DNA from: Escarpia spicata
Lineage: Eukaryota > Annelida > Polychaeta > Sabellida > Siboglinidae
Reading direction: 5' to 3'
Length of the DNA: 64,000 nucleotides
Assembly (NCBI GenBank): GCA_963995525.1
Contig: CAXEFP010000936.1
Location: forward strand, 124,001-188,000
In this document: positions 25,755-40,424 of the stretch, in pieces
Layout of the letters: each line of letters begins with the position of its first letter
How positions within the stretch are numbered: the stretch's first letter is position 1
The notes under the pieces: model-generated
The model's input: only the letters and a program-made list of their open reading frames with translations
Told to the model about the DNA's origin: nothing
The model's database searches: none
Made by a program: the position numbers and the translations under genes

Positions 25755-28688
25755 TCTAGATATGTGTGTAGCTTGATATCAGTCTAGCCTTCGTGAAGAT
25801 TTGTAACATGCAAAACATCTATTTGGGGTAAGACCACATTAAGGATCCGTCCGCCGAAAAAAGTGCACTTAAAATACCGTTATGCTGTGATATGCATAAA
25901 TTTTGTTCGAAAACTTTGACATGGCACATGTTTGTATCGTGAGTACTGAATGTACTGCTGCTTTAGACAAGATAAAACATCAAATGGGGATGAGTTTTCA
26001 CACCTATAACTTACGTAATATGTTCTTGTAACTTACGTGACGGAGATAAAACGGTAACATGCATTCCCATTTGTGGTTAATCTAGTTATGTGTGTAGCTT
26101 GATATCAGTCTAGCCTTCGTGAAGATTTGTAACATGCAAAACATCTATTTGGGGTAAGACCACATTAAGGATCCGTCCGCCGAAAAAAGTGCACTTAAAA
26201 TACCGTTATGCTGTGATATGCAGAAATTTTGTTCGAAAACTTTGACATGGGACATGTTTGTATCGTGAGTACTGAATGTACTGCTGCTTTAGACAAGATA
26301 AAACATCAAATGGGGATGAGTTTTCACACCTATAACTTACGTAATATGTTCTTGTAACTTACGTGACGGAGATAAAACGGTAACATGCATTCCCATTTGT
26401 GGTTAATCTAGTTATGTGTGTAGCTTGATATCAGTCTAGCCTTCGTGAAGATTTGTAACATGCAAAACATCTATTTGGGGTAAGACCACATTAAGGATCC
26501 GTCCGTCGAAAAAAGTGCACTTAAAATACCGTTATGCTGTGATATGCATAAATTTTGTTCGAAAACTTTGACATGGGACATGTTTGTATCGTGAGTACTG
26601 AATGTACTGCTGCTTTAGACAAGATAAAACATCACATGGGGATGAGTTTTCACACCTATAACTTACGTAATATGTTCTTGTAACTTACGTGACGGAGATA
26701 AAACGGTAACATGCATTCCCATTTGTGGTTAATCTAGTTATGTGTGTAGCTTGATATCAGTCTAGCCTTCGTGAAGATTTGTAACATGCAAAACATCTAT
26801 TTGGGGTAAGACCACATTAAGGATCCGTCCGCCGAAAAAAGTGCACTTAAAATACCGTTATGCTGTGATATGCATAAATTTTGTTCGAAAACTTTGACAT
26901 GGGACATGTTTGTATCGTGAGTACTGAATGTACTGCTGCTTTAGACAAGATAAAACATCAAATGGGGATGAGTTTTCACACCTATAACTTACGTAATATG
27001 TTCTTGTAACTTACGTGACGGAGATAAAACGGTAACATGCATTCCCATTTGTGGTTAATCTAGTTATGTGTGTAGCTGGATATCAGTCTAGCCTTCGTGA
27101 AGATTTGTAACATGCAAAACATCTATTTGGGGTAAGACCACATTAAGGATCCGTCCGCCGAAAAAAGTGCACTTAAAATACCGTTATGCTGTGATATGCA
27201 TAAATTTTGTTCGAAAACTTTGACATGGGACATGTTTGTATCGTGAGTACTGAATGTACTGCTGCTTTAGACAAGATAAAACATCAAATGGGGATGAGTT
27301 TTCACACCTATAACTTACGTAATATGTTCTTGTAACTTACGTGACGGAGATAAAACGGTAACATGCATTCCCATTTGTGGTTAATCTAGTTATGTGTGTA
27401 GCTTGATATCAGTCTAGCCTTCGTGAAGATTTGTAACATGCAAAACATCTATTTGGGGTATGACCACATTAAGGATCCGTCCGCCGAAAAAAGTGCACTT
27501 AAAATACCGTTATGCTGTGATATGCATAAATTTTGTTCGAAAACTTTGACATGGGACATGTTTGTATCGTGAGTACTGAATGTACTGCTGCTTTAGACAA
27601 GATAAAACATCAAATGGGGATGAGTTTTCACACCTATAACTTACGTAATATGTTCTTGTAACTTACGTGACGGAGATAAAACGGTAACATGCATTCCCAT
27701 TTGTGATTAATCTAGTTATGTGTGTAGCTTGATATCAGTCTAGCCTTCGTGAAGATTTGTAACATGCAAAACATCTATTTGGGGTAAGACCACATTAAGG
27801 ATCCGTCCGCCGAAAAAAGTGCACTTAAAATACCGTTATGCTGTGATATGCATAAATTGTGTTCGAAAACTTTGACATGGGACATGTTTGTATCGTGAGT
27901 ACTGAATGTACTGCTGCTTTAGACAAGATAAAACATCAAATGGGGATGAGTTTTCACACCTATAACTTACGTAATATGTTCTTGTAACTTACGTGACGGA
28001 GATAAAACGGTAACATGCATTCCCATTTGTGGTTAATCTAGTTATGTGTGTAGCTTGATATCAGTCTAGCCTTCATGAAGATTTGTAACATGCAAAACAT
28101 CTATTTGGGGTAAGACCACATTAAGGATCCGTCCGCCGAAAAAAGTGCACTTAAAATACCGTTATGCTGTGATATGCATAAATTGTGTTCGAAAACTTTG
28201 ACATGGGACATGTTTGTATCGTGAGTACTGAATGTACTGCTGCTTTAGACAAGATAAAACATCAAATGGGGATGAGTTTTCACACCTATAACTTACGTAA
28301 TATGTTCTTGTAACTTACGTGACGGAGATAAAACGGTAACATGCATTCCCATTTGTGGTTAATCTAGTTATGTGTGTAGCTTGATATCAGTCTAGCCTTC
28401 GTGAAGATTTGTAACATGCAAAACATCTATTTGGGGTAAGACCACATTAAGGATCCGTCCGCCGAAAAAAGTGCACTTAAAATACCGTTATGCTGTGATA
28501 TGCATAAATTTTGTTCGAAAACTTTGACATGGGACATGTTTGTATCGTGAGTACTGAATGTACTGCTGCTTTAGACAAGATAAAACATCAAATGGGGATG
28601 AGTTTTCACACCTGTAACTTACGTAATATGTTCTTGTAACTTACGTGACGGAGATAAAACGGTAACATGCATTCCCATTTGTGGTTAA
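25755..28688 (+). repeat. 9-mer HOR unit, copy A (k80-k88)
   Basis: The unit is 2,934 bp. Marker order: C171, G143, T100+C229, none, G20, T77, G149, A39+G149, G252. Compared with copy B, I saw private A6 in k80 and A322 in k85. Confidence 0.9.
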
Positions 28689-31622
28689 TCTAGTTATGTG
28701 TGTAGCTTGATATCAGTCTAGCCTTCGTGAAGATTTGTAACATGCAAAACATCTATTTGGGGTAAGACCACATTAAGGATCCGTCCGCCGAAAAAAGTGC
28801 ACTTAAAATACCGTTATGCTGTGATATGCATAAATTTTGTTCGAAAACTTTGACATGGCACATGTTTGTATCGTGAGTACTGAATGTACTGCTGCTTTAG
28901 ACAAGATAAAACATCAAATGGGGATGAGTTTTCACACCTATAACTTACGTAATATGTTCTTGTAACTTACGTGACGGAGATAAAACGGTAACATGCATTC
29001 CCATTTGTGGTTAATCTAGTTATGTGTGTAGCTTGATATCAGTCTAGCCTTCGTGAAGATTTGTAACATGCAAAACATCTATTTGGGGTAAGACCACATT
29101 AAGGATCCGTCCGCCGAAAAAAGTGCACTTAAAATACCGTTATGCTGTGATATGCAGAAATTTTGTTCGAAAACTTTGACATGGGACATGTTTGTATCGT
29201 GAGTACTGAATGTACTGCTGCTTTAGACAAGATAAAACATCAAATGGGGATGAGTTTTCACACCTATAACTTACGTAATATGTTCTTGTAACTTACGTGA
29301 CGGAGATAAAACGGTAACATGCATTCCCATTTGTGGTTAATCTAGTTATGTGTGTAGCTTGATATCAGTCTAGCCTTCGTGAAGATTTGTAACATGCAAA
29401 ACATCTATTTGGGGTAAGACCACATTAAGGATCCGTCCGTCGAAAAAAGTGCACTTAAAATACCGTTATGCTGTGATATGCATAAATTTTGTTCGAAAAC
29501 TTTGATATGGGACATGTTTGTATCGTGAGTACTGAATGTACTGCTGCTTTAGACAAGATAAAACATCACATGGGGATGAGTTTTCACACCTATAACTTAC
29601 GTAATATGTTCTTGTAACTTACGTGACGGAGATAAAACGGTAACATGCATTCCCATTTGTGGTTAATCTAGTTATGTGTGTAGCTTGATATCAGTCTAGC
29701 CTTCGTGAAGATTTGTAACATGCAAAACATCTATTTGGGGTAAGACCACATTAAGGATCCGTCCGCCGAAAAAAGTGCACTTAAAATACCGTTATGCTGT
29801 GATATGCATAAATTTTGTTCGAAAACTTTGACATGGGACATGTTTGTATCGTGAGTACTGAATGTACTGCTGCTTTAGACAAGATAAAACATCAAATGGG
29901 GATGAGTTTTCACACCTATAACTTACGTAATATGTTCTTGTAACTTACGTGACGGAGATAAAACGGTAACATGCATTCCCATTTGTGGTTAATCTAGTTA
30001 TGTGTGTAGCTGGATATCAGTCTAGCCTTCGTGAAGATTTGTAACATGCAAAACATCTATTTGGGGTAAGACCACATTAAGGATCCGTCCGCCGAAAAAA
30101 GTGCACTTAAAATACCGTTATGCTGTGATATGCATAAATTTTGTTCGAAAACTTTGACATGGGACATGTTTGTATCGTGAGTACTGAATGTACTGCTGCT
30201 TTAGACAAGATAAAACATCAAATGGGGATGAGTTTTCACACCTATAACTTACGTAATATGTTCTTGTAACTTACGTGACGGAGATAAAACGGTAACATGC
30301 ATTCCCATTTGTGGTTAATCTAGTTATGTGTGTAGCTTGATATCAGTCTAGCCTTCGTGAAGATTTGTAACATGCAAAACATCTATTTGGGGTATGACCA
30401 CATTAAGGATCCGTCCGCCGAAAAAAGTGCACTTAAAATACCGTTATGCTGTGATATGCATAAATTTTGTTCGAAAACTTTGACATGGGACATGTTTGTA
30501 TCGTGAGTACTGAATGTACTGCTGCTTTAGACAAGATAAAACATCAAATGGGGATGAGTTTTCACACCTATAACTTACGTAATATGTTCTTGTAACTTAC
30601 GTGACGGAGATAAAACGGTAACATGCATTCCCATTTGTGGTTAATCTAGTTATGTGTGTAGCTTGATATCAGTCTAGCCTTCGTGAAGATTTGTAACATG
30701 CAAAACATCTATTTGGGGTAAGACCACATTAAGGATCCGTCCGCCGAAAAAAGTGCACTTAAAATACCGTTATGCTGTGATATGCATAAATTGTGTTCGA
30801 AAACTTTGACATGGGACATGTTTGTATCGTGAGTACTGAATGTACTGCTGCTTTAGACAAGATAAAACATCAAATGGGGATGAGTTTTCACACCTATAAC
30901 TTACGTAATATGTTCTTGTAACTTACGTGACGGAGATAAAACGGTAACATGCATTCCCATTTGTGGTTAATCTAGTTATGTGTGTAGCTTGATATCAGTC
31001 TAGCCTTCATGAAGATTTGTAACATGCAAAACATCTATTTGGGGTAAGACCACATTAAGGATCCGTCCGCCGAAAAAAGTGCACTTAAAATACCGTTATG
31101 CTGTGATATGCATAAATTGTGTTCGAAAACTTTGACATGGGACATGTTTGTATCGTGAGTACTGAATGTACTGCTGCTTTAGACAAGATAAAACATCAAA
31201 TGGGGATGAGTTTTCACACCTATAACTTACGTAATATGTTCTTGTAACTTACGTGACGGAGATAAAACGGTAACATGCATTCCCATTTGTGGTTAATCTA
31301 GTTATGTGTGTAGCTTGATATCAGTCTAGCCTTCGTGAAGATTTGTAACATGCAAAACATCTATTTGGGGTAAGACCACATTAAGGATCCGTCCGCCGAA
31401 AAAAGTGCACTTAAAATACCGTTATGCTGTGATATGCATAAATTTTGTTCGAAAACTTTGACATGGGACATGTTTGTATCGTGAGTACTGAATGTACTGC
31501 TGCTTTAGACAAGATAAAACATCAAATGGGGATGAGTTTTCACACCTGTAACTTACGTAATATGTTCTTGTAACTTACGTGACGGAGATAAAACGGTAAC
31601 ATGCATTCCCATTTGTGGTTAA
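28689..31622 (+). repeat. 9-mer HOR unit, copy B (k89-k97)
   Basis: It has the same nine-monomer marker order as copy A, immediately adjacent (G20 at 27078 and 30012; T77 at 27461 and 30395; both 2,934 bp apart). A private T166 lies in k91. About three visible differences in 2,934 bp give an identity near 99.9%. Confidence 0.9.
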
Positions 31623-33578
31623 TCTAGTTATGTGTGTAGCTTGATATCAGTCTAGCCTTCGTGAAGATTTGTAACATGCAAAACATCTATTTGGGGTAAG
31701 ACCACATTAAGGATCCGTCCGCCGAAAAAAGTGCACTTAAAATACCGTTATGCTGTGATATGCATAAATTTTGTTCGAAAACTTTGACATGGGACATGTT
31801 TGTATCGTGAGTACTGAATGTACTGCTGCTTTAGACAAGATAAAACATCAAATGGGGATGAGTTTTCACACCTATAACTTACGTAATATGTTCTTGTAAC
31901 TTACGTGACGGAGATAAAACGGTAACATGCATTCCCATTTGTGGTTAATCTAGTTATGTGTGTAGCTTGATATCAGTCTAGCCTTCGTGAAGATTTGTAA
32001 CATGCAAAACATCTATTTGGGGTAAGACCACATTAAGGATCCGTCCGCCGAAAAAAGTGCACTTAAAATACCGTTATGCTGTGATATGCATAAATTTTGT
32101 TCGAAAACTTTGACATGGCACATGTTTGTATCGTGAGTACTGAATGTACTGCTGCTTTAGACAAGATAAAACATCAAATGGGGATGAGTTTTCACACCTA
32201 TAACTTACGTAATATGTTCTTGTAACTTACGTGACGGAGATAAAACGGTAACATGCATTCCCATTTGTGGTTAATCTAGTTATGTGTGTAGCTTGATATC
32301 AGTCTAGCCTTCGTGAAGATTTGTAACATGCAAAACATCTATTTGGGGTAAGACCACATTAAGGATCCGTCCGCCGAAAAAAGTGCACTTAAAATACCGT
32401 TATGCTGTGATATGCATAAATTTTGTTCGAAAACTTTGACATGGCACATGTTTGTATCGTGAGTACTGAATGTACTGCTGCTTTAGACAAGATAAAACAT
32501 CAAATGGGGATGAGTTTTCACACCTATAACTTACGTAATATGTTCTTGTAACTTACGTGACGGAGATAAAACGGTAACATGCATTCCCATTTGTGGTTAA
32601 TCTAGTTATGTGTGTAGCTTGATATCAGTCTAGCCTTCGTGAAGATTTGTAACATGCAAAACATCTATTTGGGGTAAGACCACATTAAGGATCCGTCCGC
32701 CGAAAAAAGTGCACTTAAAATACCGTTATGCTGTGATATGCATAAATTTTGTTCGAAAACTTTGACATGGGACATGTTTGTATCGTGAGTACTGAATGTA
32801 CTGCTGCTTTAGACAAGATAAAACATCAAATGGGGATGAGTTTTCACACCTATAACTTACGTAATATGTTCTTGTAACTTACGTGACGGAGATAAAACGG
32901 TAACATGCATTCCCATTTGTGGTTAATCTAGTTATGTGTGTAGCTTGATATCAGTCTAGCCTTCGTGAAGATTTGTAACATGCAAAACATCTATTTGGGG
33001 TAAGACCACATTAAGGATCCGTCCGCCGAAAAAAGTGCACTTAAAATACCGTTATGCTGTGATATGCATAAATTTTGTTCGAAAACTTTGACATGGGACA
33101 TGTTTGTATCGTGAGTACTGAATGTACTGCTGCTTTAGACAAGATAAAACATCAAATGGGGATGAGTTTTCACACCTATAACTTACGTAATATGTTCTTG
33201 TAACTTACGTGACGGAGATAAAACGGTAACATGCATTCCCATTTGTGGTTAATCTAGTTATGTGTGTAGCTTGATATCAGTCTAGCCTTCGTGAAGATTT
33301 GTAACATGCAAAACATCTATTTGGGGTAAGACCACATTAAGGATCCGTCCGCCGAAAAAAGTGCACTTAAAATACCGTTATGCTGTGATATGCATAAATT
33401 TTGTTCGAAAACTTTGACATGGGACATGTTTGTATCGTGAGTACTGAATGTACTGCTGCTTTAGACAAGATAAAACATCAAATGGGGATGAGTTTTCACA
33501 CCTATAACTTACGTAATATGTTCTTGTAACTTACGTGACGGAGATAAAACGGTAACATGCATTCCCATTTGTGGTTAA
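31623..33578 (+). repeat. Spacer of consensus and C171 monomers (k98-k103)
   Basis: k98 is consensus, k99 and k100 both carry C171, and k101-k103 are consensus. A consensus monomer and a C171 run after G252 may be the start of a further 9-mer that did not keep its remaining markers. Confidence 0.8.
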
Positions 33579-36500
33579 TCTAGTTATGTGTGTAGCTGGA
33601 TATCAGTCTAGCCTTCGTGAAGATTTGTAACATGCAAAACATCTATTTGGGGTAAGACCACATTAAGGATCCGTGCGCCGAAAAAAGTGCACTTAAAATA
33701 CCGTTATGCTGTGATATGCATACATTTTGTTCGAAAACTTTGACATGGGACATGTTTGTATCGTGAGTACTGAATGTACTGCTGCTTTAGACAAGATAAA
33801 ACATCAAATGGGGATGAGTTTTCACACCTATAACTTACGTAATATGTTCTTGTAACTTACGTGACGGAGATAAAACGGTAACATGCATTCCCATTTGTGG
33901 TTAATCTAGTTATGTGTGTAGCTTGATATCAGTCTAGCCTTCGTGAAGATTTGTAACATGCAAAACATCTATTTGGGGTAAGACCACATTAAGGATCCGT
34001 CCGCCGAAAAAAATGCACTTAAAATACCGTTATGCTGTGATATGCATAAATTGTGTTCGAAAACTTTGACATGGGACATGTTTGTATCGTGAGTACTGAA
34101 TGTACTGCTGCTTTAGACAAGATAAAACATCAAATGGGGATGAGTTTTCACACCTATAACTTACGTAATATGTTCTTGTAACTTACGTGACGGAGATAAA
34201 ACGGTAACATGCATTCCCATTTGTGGTTAATCTAGTTATGTGTGTAGCTTGATATCAGTCTAGCCTTCATGAAGATTTGTAACATGCAAAACATCTATTT
34301 GGGGTAAGACCACATTAAGGATCCGTCCGCCGAAAAAAGTGCACTTAAAATACCGTTTTGCTGTGATATGCATAAATTGTGTTCGAAAACTTTGACATGG
34401 GACATGTTTGTATCGTGAGTACTGAATGTACTGCTGCTTTAGACAAGATAAAACATCAAATGGGGATGAGTTTTCACACCTATAACTTACGTAATATGTT
34501 CTTGTAACTTACCTGACGGAGATAAAACGGTAACATGCATTCCCATTTGTGGTTAATCTAGTTATGTGTGTAGCTTGATATCAGTCTAGCCTTCGTGAAG
34601 ATTTGTAACATGCAAAACATCTATTTGGGGTAAGACCACATTAAGGATCCGTCCGCCGAAAAAAGTGCACTTAAAATACCGTTATGCTGTGATATGCATA
34701 AATTTTGTTCGAAAACTTTGACATGGGACATGTTTGTATCGTGAGTACTGAATGTACTGCTGCTTTAGACAAGATAAAACATCAAATGGGGATGAGTTTT
34801 CACACCTATAACTTACGTAATATGTTCTTGTAACTTACGTGACGGAGATAAAACGGTAACATGCATTCCCATTTGTGGTTAATCTAGTTATGTGTGTAGC
34901 TGGATATCAGTCTAGCCTTCGTGAAGATTTGTAACATGCAAAACATCTATTTGGGGTAAGACCACATTAAGGATCCGTCCGCCGAAAAAAGTGCACTTAA
35001 AATACCGTTATGCTGTGATATGCATACATTTTGTTCGAAAACTTTGACATGGGACATGTTTGTATCGTGAGTACTGAATGTACTGCTGCTTTAGACAAGA
35101 TAAAACATCAAATGGGGATGAGTTTTCACACCTATAACTTACGTAATATGTTCTTGTAACTTACGTGACGGAGATAAAACGGTAACATGCATTCCCATTT
35201 GTGGTTAATCTAGTTATGTGTGTAGCTTGATATCAGTCTAGCCTTCGTGAAGATTTGTAACATGCAAAACATCTATTTGGGGTAAGACCACATTAAGGAT
35301 CCGTCCGCCGAAAAAAATGCACTTAAAATACCGTTATGCTGTGATATGCATAAATTGTGTTCGAAAACTTTGACATGGGACATGTTTGTATCGTGAGTAC
35401 TGAATGTACTGCTGCTTTAGACAAGATAAAACATCAAATGGGGATGAGTTTTCACACCTATAACTTACGTAATATGTTCTTGTAACTTACGTGACGGAGA
35501 TAAAACGGTAACATGCATTCCCATTTGTGGTTAATCTAGTTATGTGTGTAGCTTGATATCAGTCTAGCCTTCATGAAGATTTGTAACATGCAAAACATCT
35601 ATTTGGGGTAAGACCACATTAAGGATCCGTCCGCCGAAAAAAGTGCACTTAAAATACCGTTTTGCTGTGATATGCATAAATTGTGTTCGAAAACTTTGAC
35701 ATGGGACATGTTTGTATCGTGAGTACTGAATGTACTGCTGCTTTAGACAAGATAAAACATCAAATGGGGATGAGTTTTCACACCTATAACTTACGTAATA
35801 TGTTCTTGTAACTTACGTGACGGAGATAAAACGGTAACATGCATTCCCATTTGTGGTTAATCTAGTTATGTGTGTAGCTTGATATCAGTCTAGCCTTCGT
35901 GAAGATTTGTAACATGCAAAACATCTATTTGGGGTAAGACCACATTAAGGATCCGTCCGCCGAAAAAAGTGCACTTAAAATACCGTTATGCTGTGATATG
36001 CATAAATTTTGTTCGAAAACTTTGACATGGGACATGTTTGTATCGTGAGTACTGAATGTACTGCTGCTTTAGACAAGATAAAACATCAAATGGGGATGAG
36101 TTTTCACACCTATAACTTACGTAATATGTTCTTGTAACTTACGTGACGGAGATAAAACGGTAACATGCATTCCCATTTGTGGTTAATCTAGTTATGTGTG
36201 TAGCTGGATATCAGTCTAGCCTTCGTGAAGATTTGTAACATGCAAAACATCTATTTGGGGTAAGACCACATTAAGGATCCGTCCGCCGAAAAAAGTGCAC
36301 TTAAAATACCGTTATGCTGTGATATGCATACATTTTGTTCGAAAACTTTGACATGGGACATGTTTGTATCGTGAGTACTGAATGTACTGCTGCTTTAGAC
36401 AAGATAAAACATCAAATGGGGATGAGTTTTCACACCTATAACTTACGTAATATGTTCTTGTAACTTACGTGACGGAGATAAAACGGTAACATGCATTCCC

Positions 36501-37490
36501 ATTTGTGGTTAATCTAGTTATGTGTGTAGCTTGATATCAGTCTAGCCTTCGTGAAGATTTGTAACATGCAAAACATCTATTTGGGGTAAGACCACATTAA
36601 GGATCCGTCCGCCGAAAAAAATGCACTTAAAATACCGTTATGCTGTGATATGCATAAATTGTGTTCGAAAACTTTGACATGGGACATGTTTGTATCGTGA
36701 GTACTGAATGTACTGCTGCTTTTGACAAGATAAAACATCAAATGGGGATGAGTTTTCACACCTATAACTTACGTAATATGTTCTTGTAACTTACGTGACG
36801 GAGATAAAACGGTAACATGCATTCCCATTTGTGGTTAATCTAGTTATGTGTGTAGCTTGATATCAGTCTAGCCTTCATGAAGATTTGTAACATGCAAAAC
36901 ATCTATTTGGGGTAAGACCACATTAAGGATCCGTCCGCCGAAAAAAGTGCACTTAAAATACCGTTTTGCTGTGATATGCATAAATTGTGTTCGAAAACTT
37001 TGACATGGGACATGTTTGTATCGTGAGTACTGAATGTACTGCTGCTTTAGACAAGATAAAACATCAAATGGGGATGAGTTTTCACACCTATAACTTACGT
37101 AATATGTTCTTGTAACTTACGTGACGGAGATAAAACGGTAACATGCATTCCCATTTGTGGTTAATCTAGTTATGTGTGTAGCTTGATATCAGTCTAGCCT
37201 TCGTGAAGATTTGTAACATGCAAAACATCTATTTGGGGTAAGACCACATTAAGGATCCGTCCGCCGAAAAAAGTGCACTTAAAATACCGTTATGCTGTGA
37301 TATGCATAAATTTTGTTCGAAAACTTTGACATGGGACATGTTTGTATCGTGAGTACTGAATGTACTGCTGCTTTAGACAAGATAAAACATCAAATGGGGA
37401 TGAGTTTTCACACCTATAACTTACGTAATATGTTCTTGTAACTTACGTGACGGAGATAAAACGGTAACATGCATTCCCATTTGTGGTTAA
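33579..37490 (+). repeat. 4-monomer HOR domain, three units (k104-k115)
   Basis: The period is 1,304 bp. Marker order: G20+C145, A109+G149, A39+T128+G149, none. G20 is at 33598, 34902 and 36206. Units are 33579-34882, 34883-36186 and 36187-37490. Private changes are G97 (k104), C283 (k106) and T211 (k113). G20, G149 and A39+G149 appear in the same order in the 9-mer upstream, without its T77 monomer; C145, A109 and T128 are additions. Confidence 0.92.
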
Positions 37491-39772
37491 TCTAGTTATG
37501 TGTGTAGCTTGATATCAGTCTAGCCTTCGTGAAGATTTGTAACATGCAAAACATCTATTTGGGGTAAGACCACATTAAGGATCCGTCCGCCGAAAAAAGT
37601 GCACTTAAAATACCGTTATGCTGTGATATGCATAAATTTTGTTCGAAAACTTTGACATGGGACATGTTTGTATCGTGAGTACTGAATGTACTGCTGCTTT
37701 AGACAAGATAAAACATCAAATGGGGATGAGTTTTCACACCTATAACTTACGTAATATGTTCTTGTAACTTACGTGACGGAGATAAAACGGTAACATGCAT
37801 TCCCATTTGTGGTTAATCTAGTTATGTGTGTAGCTTGATATCAGTCTAGCCTTCGTGAAGATTTGTAACATGCAAAACATCTATTTGGGGTAAGACCACA
37901 TTAAGGATCCGTCCGCCGAAAAAAGTGCACTTAAAATACCGTTATGCTGTGATATGCATACATTTTGTTCGAAAACTTTGACATGGGACATGTTTGTATC
38001 GTGAGTACTGAATGTACTGCTGCTTTAGACAAGATAAAACATCAAATGGGGATGAGTTTTCACACCTATAACTTACGTAATATGTTCTTGTAACTTACGT
38101 GACGGAGATAAAACGGTAACATGCATTCCCATGTGTGGTTAATCTAGTTATGTGTGTAGCTTGATATCAGTCTAGCCTTCGTGAAGATTTGTAACATGCA
38201 AAACATCTATTTGGGGTAAGACCACATTAAGGATCCGTCCGCCGAAAAAAGTGCACTTAAAATACCGTTATGCTGTGATATGCATAAATTTTGTTCGAAA
38301 ACTTTGACATGGCACATGTTTGTATCGTGAGTACTGAATGTACTGCTGCTTTAGACAAGATAAAACATCAAATGGGGATGAGTTTTCACACCTATAACTT
38401 ACGTAATATGTTCTTGTAACTTACGTGACGGAGATAAAACGGTAACATGCATTCCCATTTGTGGTTAATCTAGTTATGTGTGTAGCTTGATATCAGTCTA
38501 GCCTTCGTGAAGATTTGTAACATGCAAAACATCTATTTGGGGTATGACCACATTAAGGATCCGTCCGCCGAAAAAAGTGCACTTAAAATACCGTTATGCT
38601 GTGATATGCAGAAATTTTGTTCGAAAACTTTGACATGGGACATGTTTGTATCGTGAGTACTGAATGTACTGCTGCTTTAGACAATATAAAACATCAAATG
38701 GGGATGAGTTTTCACACCTATAACTTACGTAATATGTTCTTGTAACTTACGTGACGGAGATAAAACGGTAACATGCATTCCCATTTGTGGTTAATCTAGT
38801 TATGTGTGTAGCTTGATATCAGTCTAGCCTTCGTGAAGATTTGTAACATGCAAAACATCTATTTGGGGTAAGACCACATTAAGGATCCGTCCGCCGAAAA
38901 AAGTGCACTTAAAATACCGTTATGCTGTGATATGCATACATTTTGTTCGAAAACTTTGACATGGGACATGTTTGTATCGTGAGTACTGAATGTACTGCTG
39001 CTTTAGACAAGATAAAACATCAAATGGGGATGAGTTTTCACACCTATAACTTACGTAATATGTTCTTGTAACTTACGTGACGGAGATAAAACGGTAACAT
39101 GCATTCCCATTTGTGGTTAATCTAGTTATGTGTGTAGCTTGATATCAGTCTAGCCTTCGTGAAGATTTGTAACATGCAAAACATCTATTTGGGGTAAGAC
39201 CACATTAAGGATCCGTCCGCCGAAAAAAGTGCACTTAAAATACCGTTATGCTGTGATATGCATAAATTTTGTTCGAAAACTTTGACATGGGACATGTTTG
39301 TATCGTGAGTACTGAATGTACTGCTGCTTTAGACAAGATAAAACATCAAATGGGGATGAGTTTTCACACCTATAACTTACGTAATATGTTCTTGTAACTT
39401 ACGTGACGGAGATAAAACGGTAACATGCATTCCCATTTGTGGTTAATCTAGTTATGTGTGTAGCTTGATATCAGTCTAGCCTTCATGAAGATTTGTAACA
39501 TGCAAAACATCTATTTGGGGTAAGACCACATTAAGGATCCGTCCGCCGAAAAAAGTGCACTTAAAATACCGTTTTGCTGTGATATGCATAAATTGTGTTC
39601 GAAAACTTTGACATGGGACATGTTTGTATCGTGAGTACTGAATGTACTGCTGCTTTAGACAAGATAAAACATCAAATGGGGATGAGTTTTCACACCTATA
39701 ACTTACGTAATATGTTCTTGTAACTTACGTGACGGAGATAAAACGGTAACATGCATTCCCATTTGTGGTTAA
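37491..39772 (+). repeat. Mosaic of HOR relics (k116-k122)
   Basis: Single monomers recall several domains: k117 C145 ending in G317, k118 C171, k119 T77+G143 with a private change in the AAGATA motif, k120 C145, k122 A39+T128+G149. There is no stable period. It looks like a patchwork left by exchanges between domains. Confidence 0.75.
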
Positions 39773-40424
39773 TCTAGTTATGTGTGTAGCTTGATATCAG
39801 TCTAGCCTTCGTGAAGATTTGTAACATGCAAAACATCTATTTGGGGTAAGACCACATTAAGGATCCGTCCGCCGAAAAAAGTGCACTTAAAATACCGTTA
39901 TGCTGTGATATGCATAAATTTTGTTCGAAAACTTTGACATGGGACATGTTTGTATCGTGAGTACTGAATGTACTGCTGCTTTAGACAAGATAAAACATCA
40001 AATGGGGATGAGTTTTCACACCTATAACTTACGTAATATGTTCTTGTAACTTACGTGACGGAGATAAAACGGTAACATGCATTCCCATTTGTGGTTAATC
40101 TAGTTATGTGTGTAGCTTGATATCAGTCTAGCCTTCGTGAAGATTTGTAACATGCAAAACATCTATTTGGGGTAAGACCACATTAAGGATCCGTCCGCCG
40201 AAAAAAGTGCACTTAAAATACCGTTATGCTGTGATATGCATAAATTTTGTTCGAAAACTTTGACATGGGACATGTTTGTATCGTGAGTACTGAATGTACT
40301 GCTGCTTTAGACAAGATAAAACATCAAATGGGGATGAGTTTTCACACCTATAACTTACGTAATATGTTCTTGTAACTTACGTGACGGAGATAAAACGGTA
40401 ACATGCATTCCCATTTGTGGTTAA

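Noticed and set aside
36577..36759. 60-codon minus-strand open frame
   Set aside because: It begins at a GTG and is open only because private T211 (36723) in k113 removes a TAA. It ends at the normal TAG at unit 65-67. No eukaryotic start context or homology is seen.
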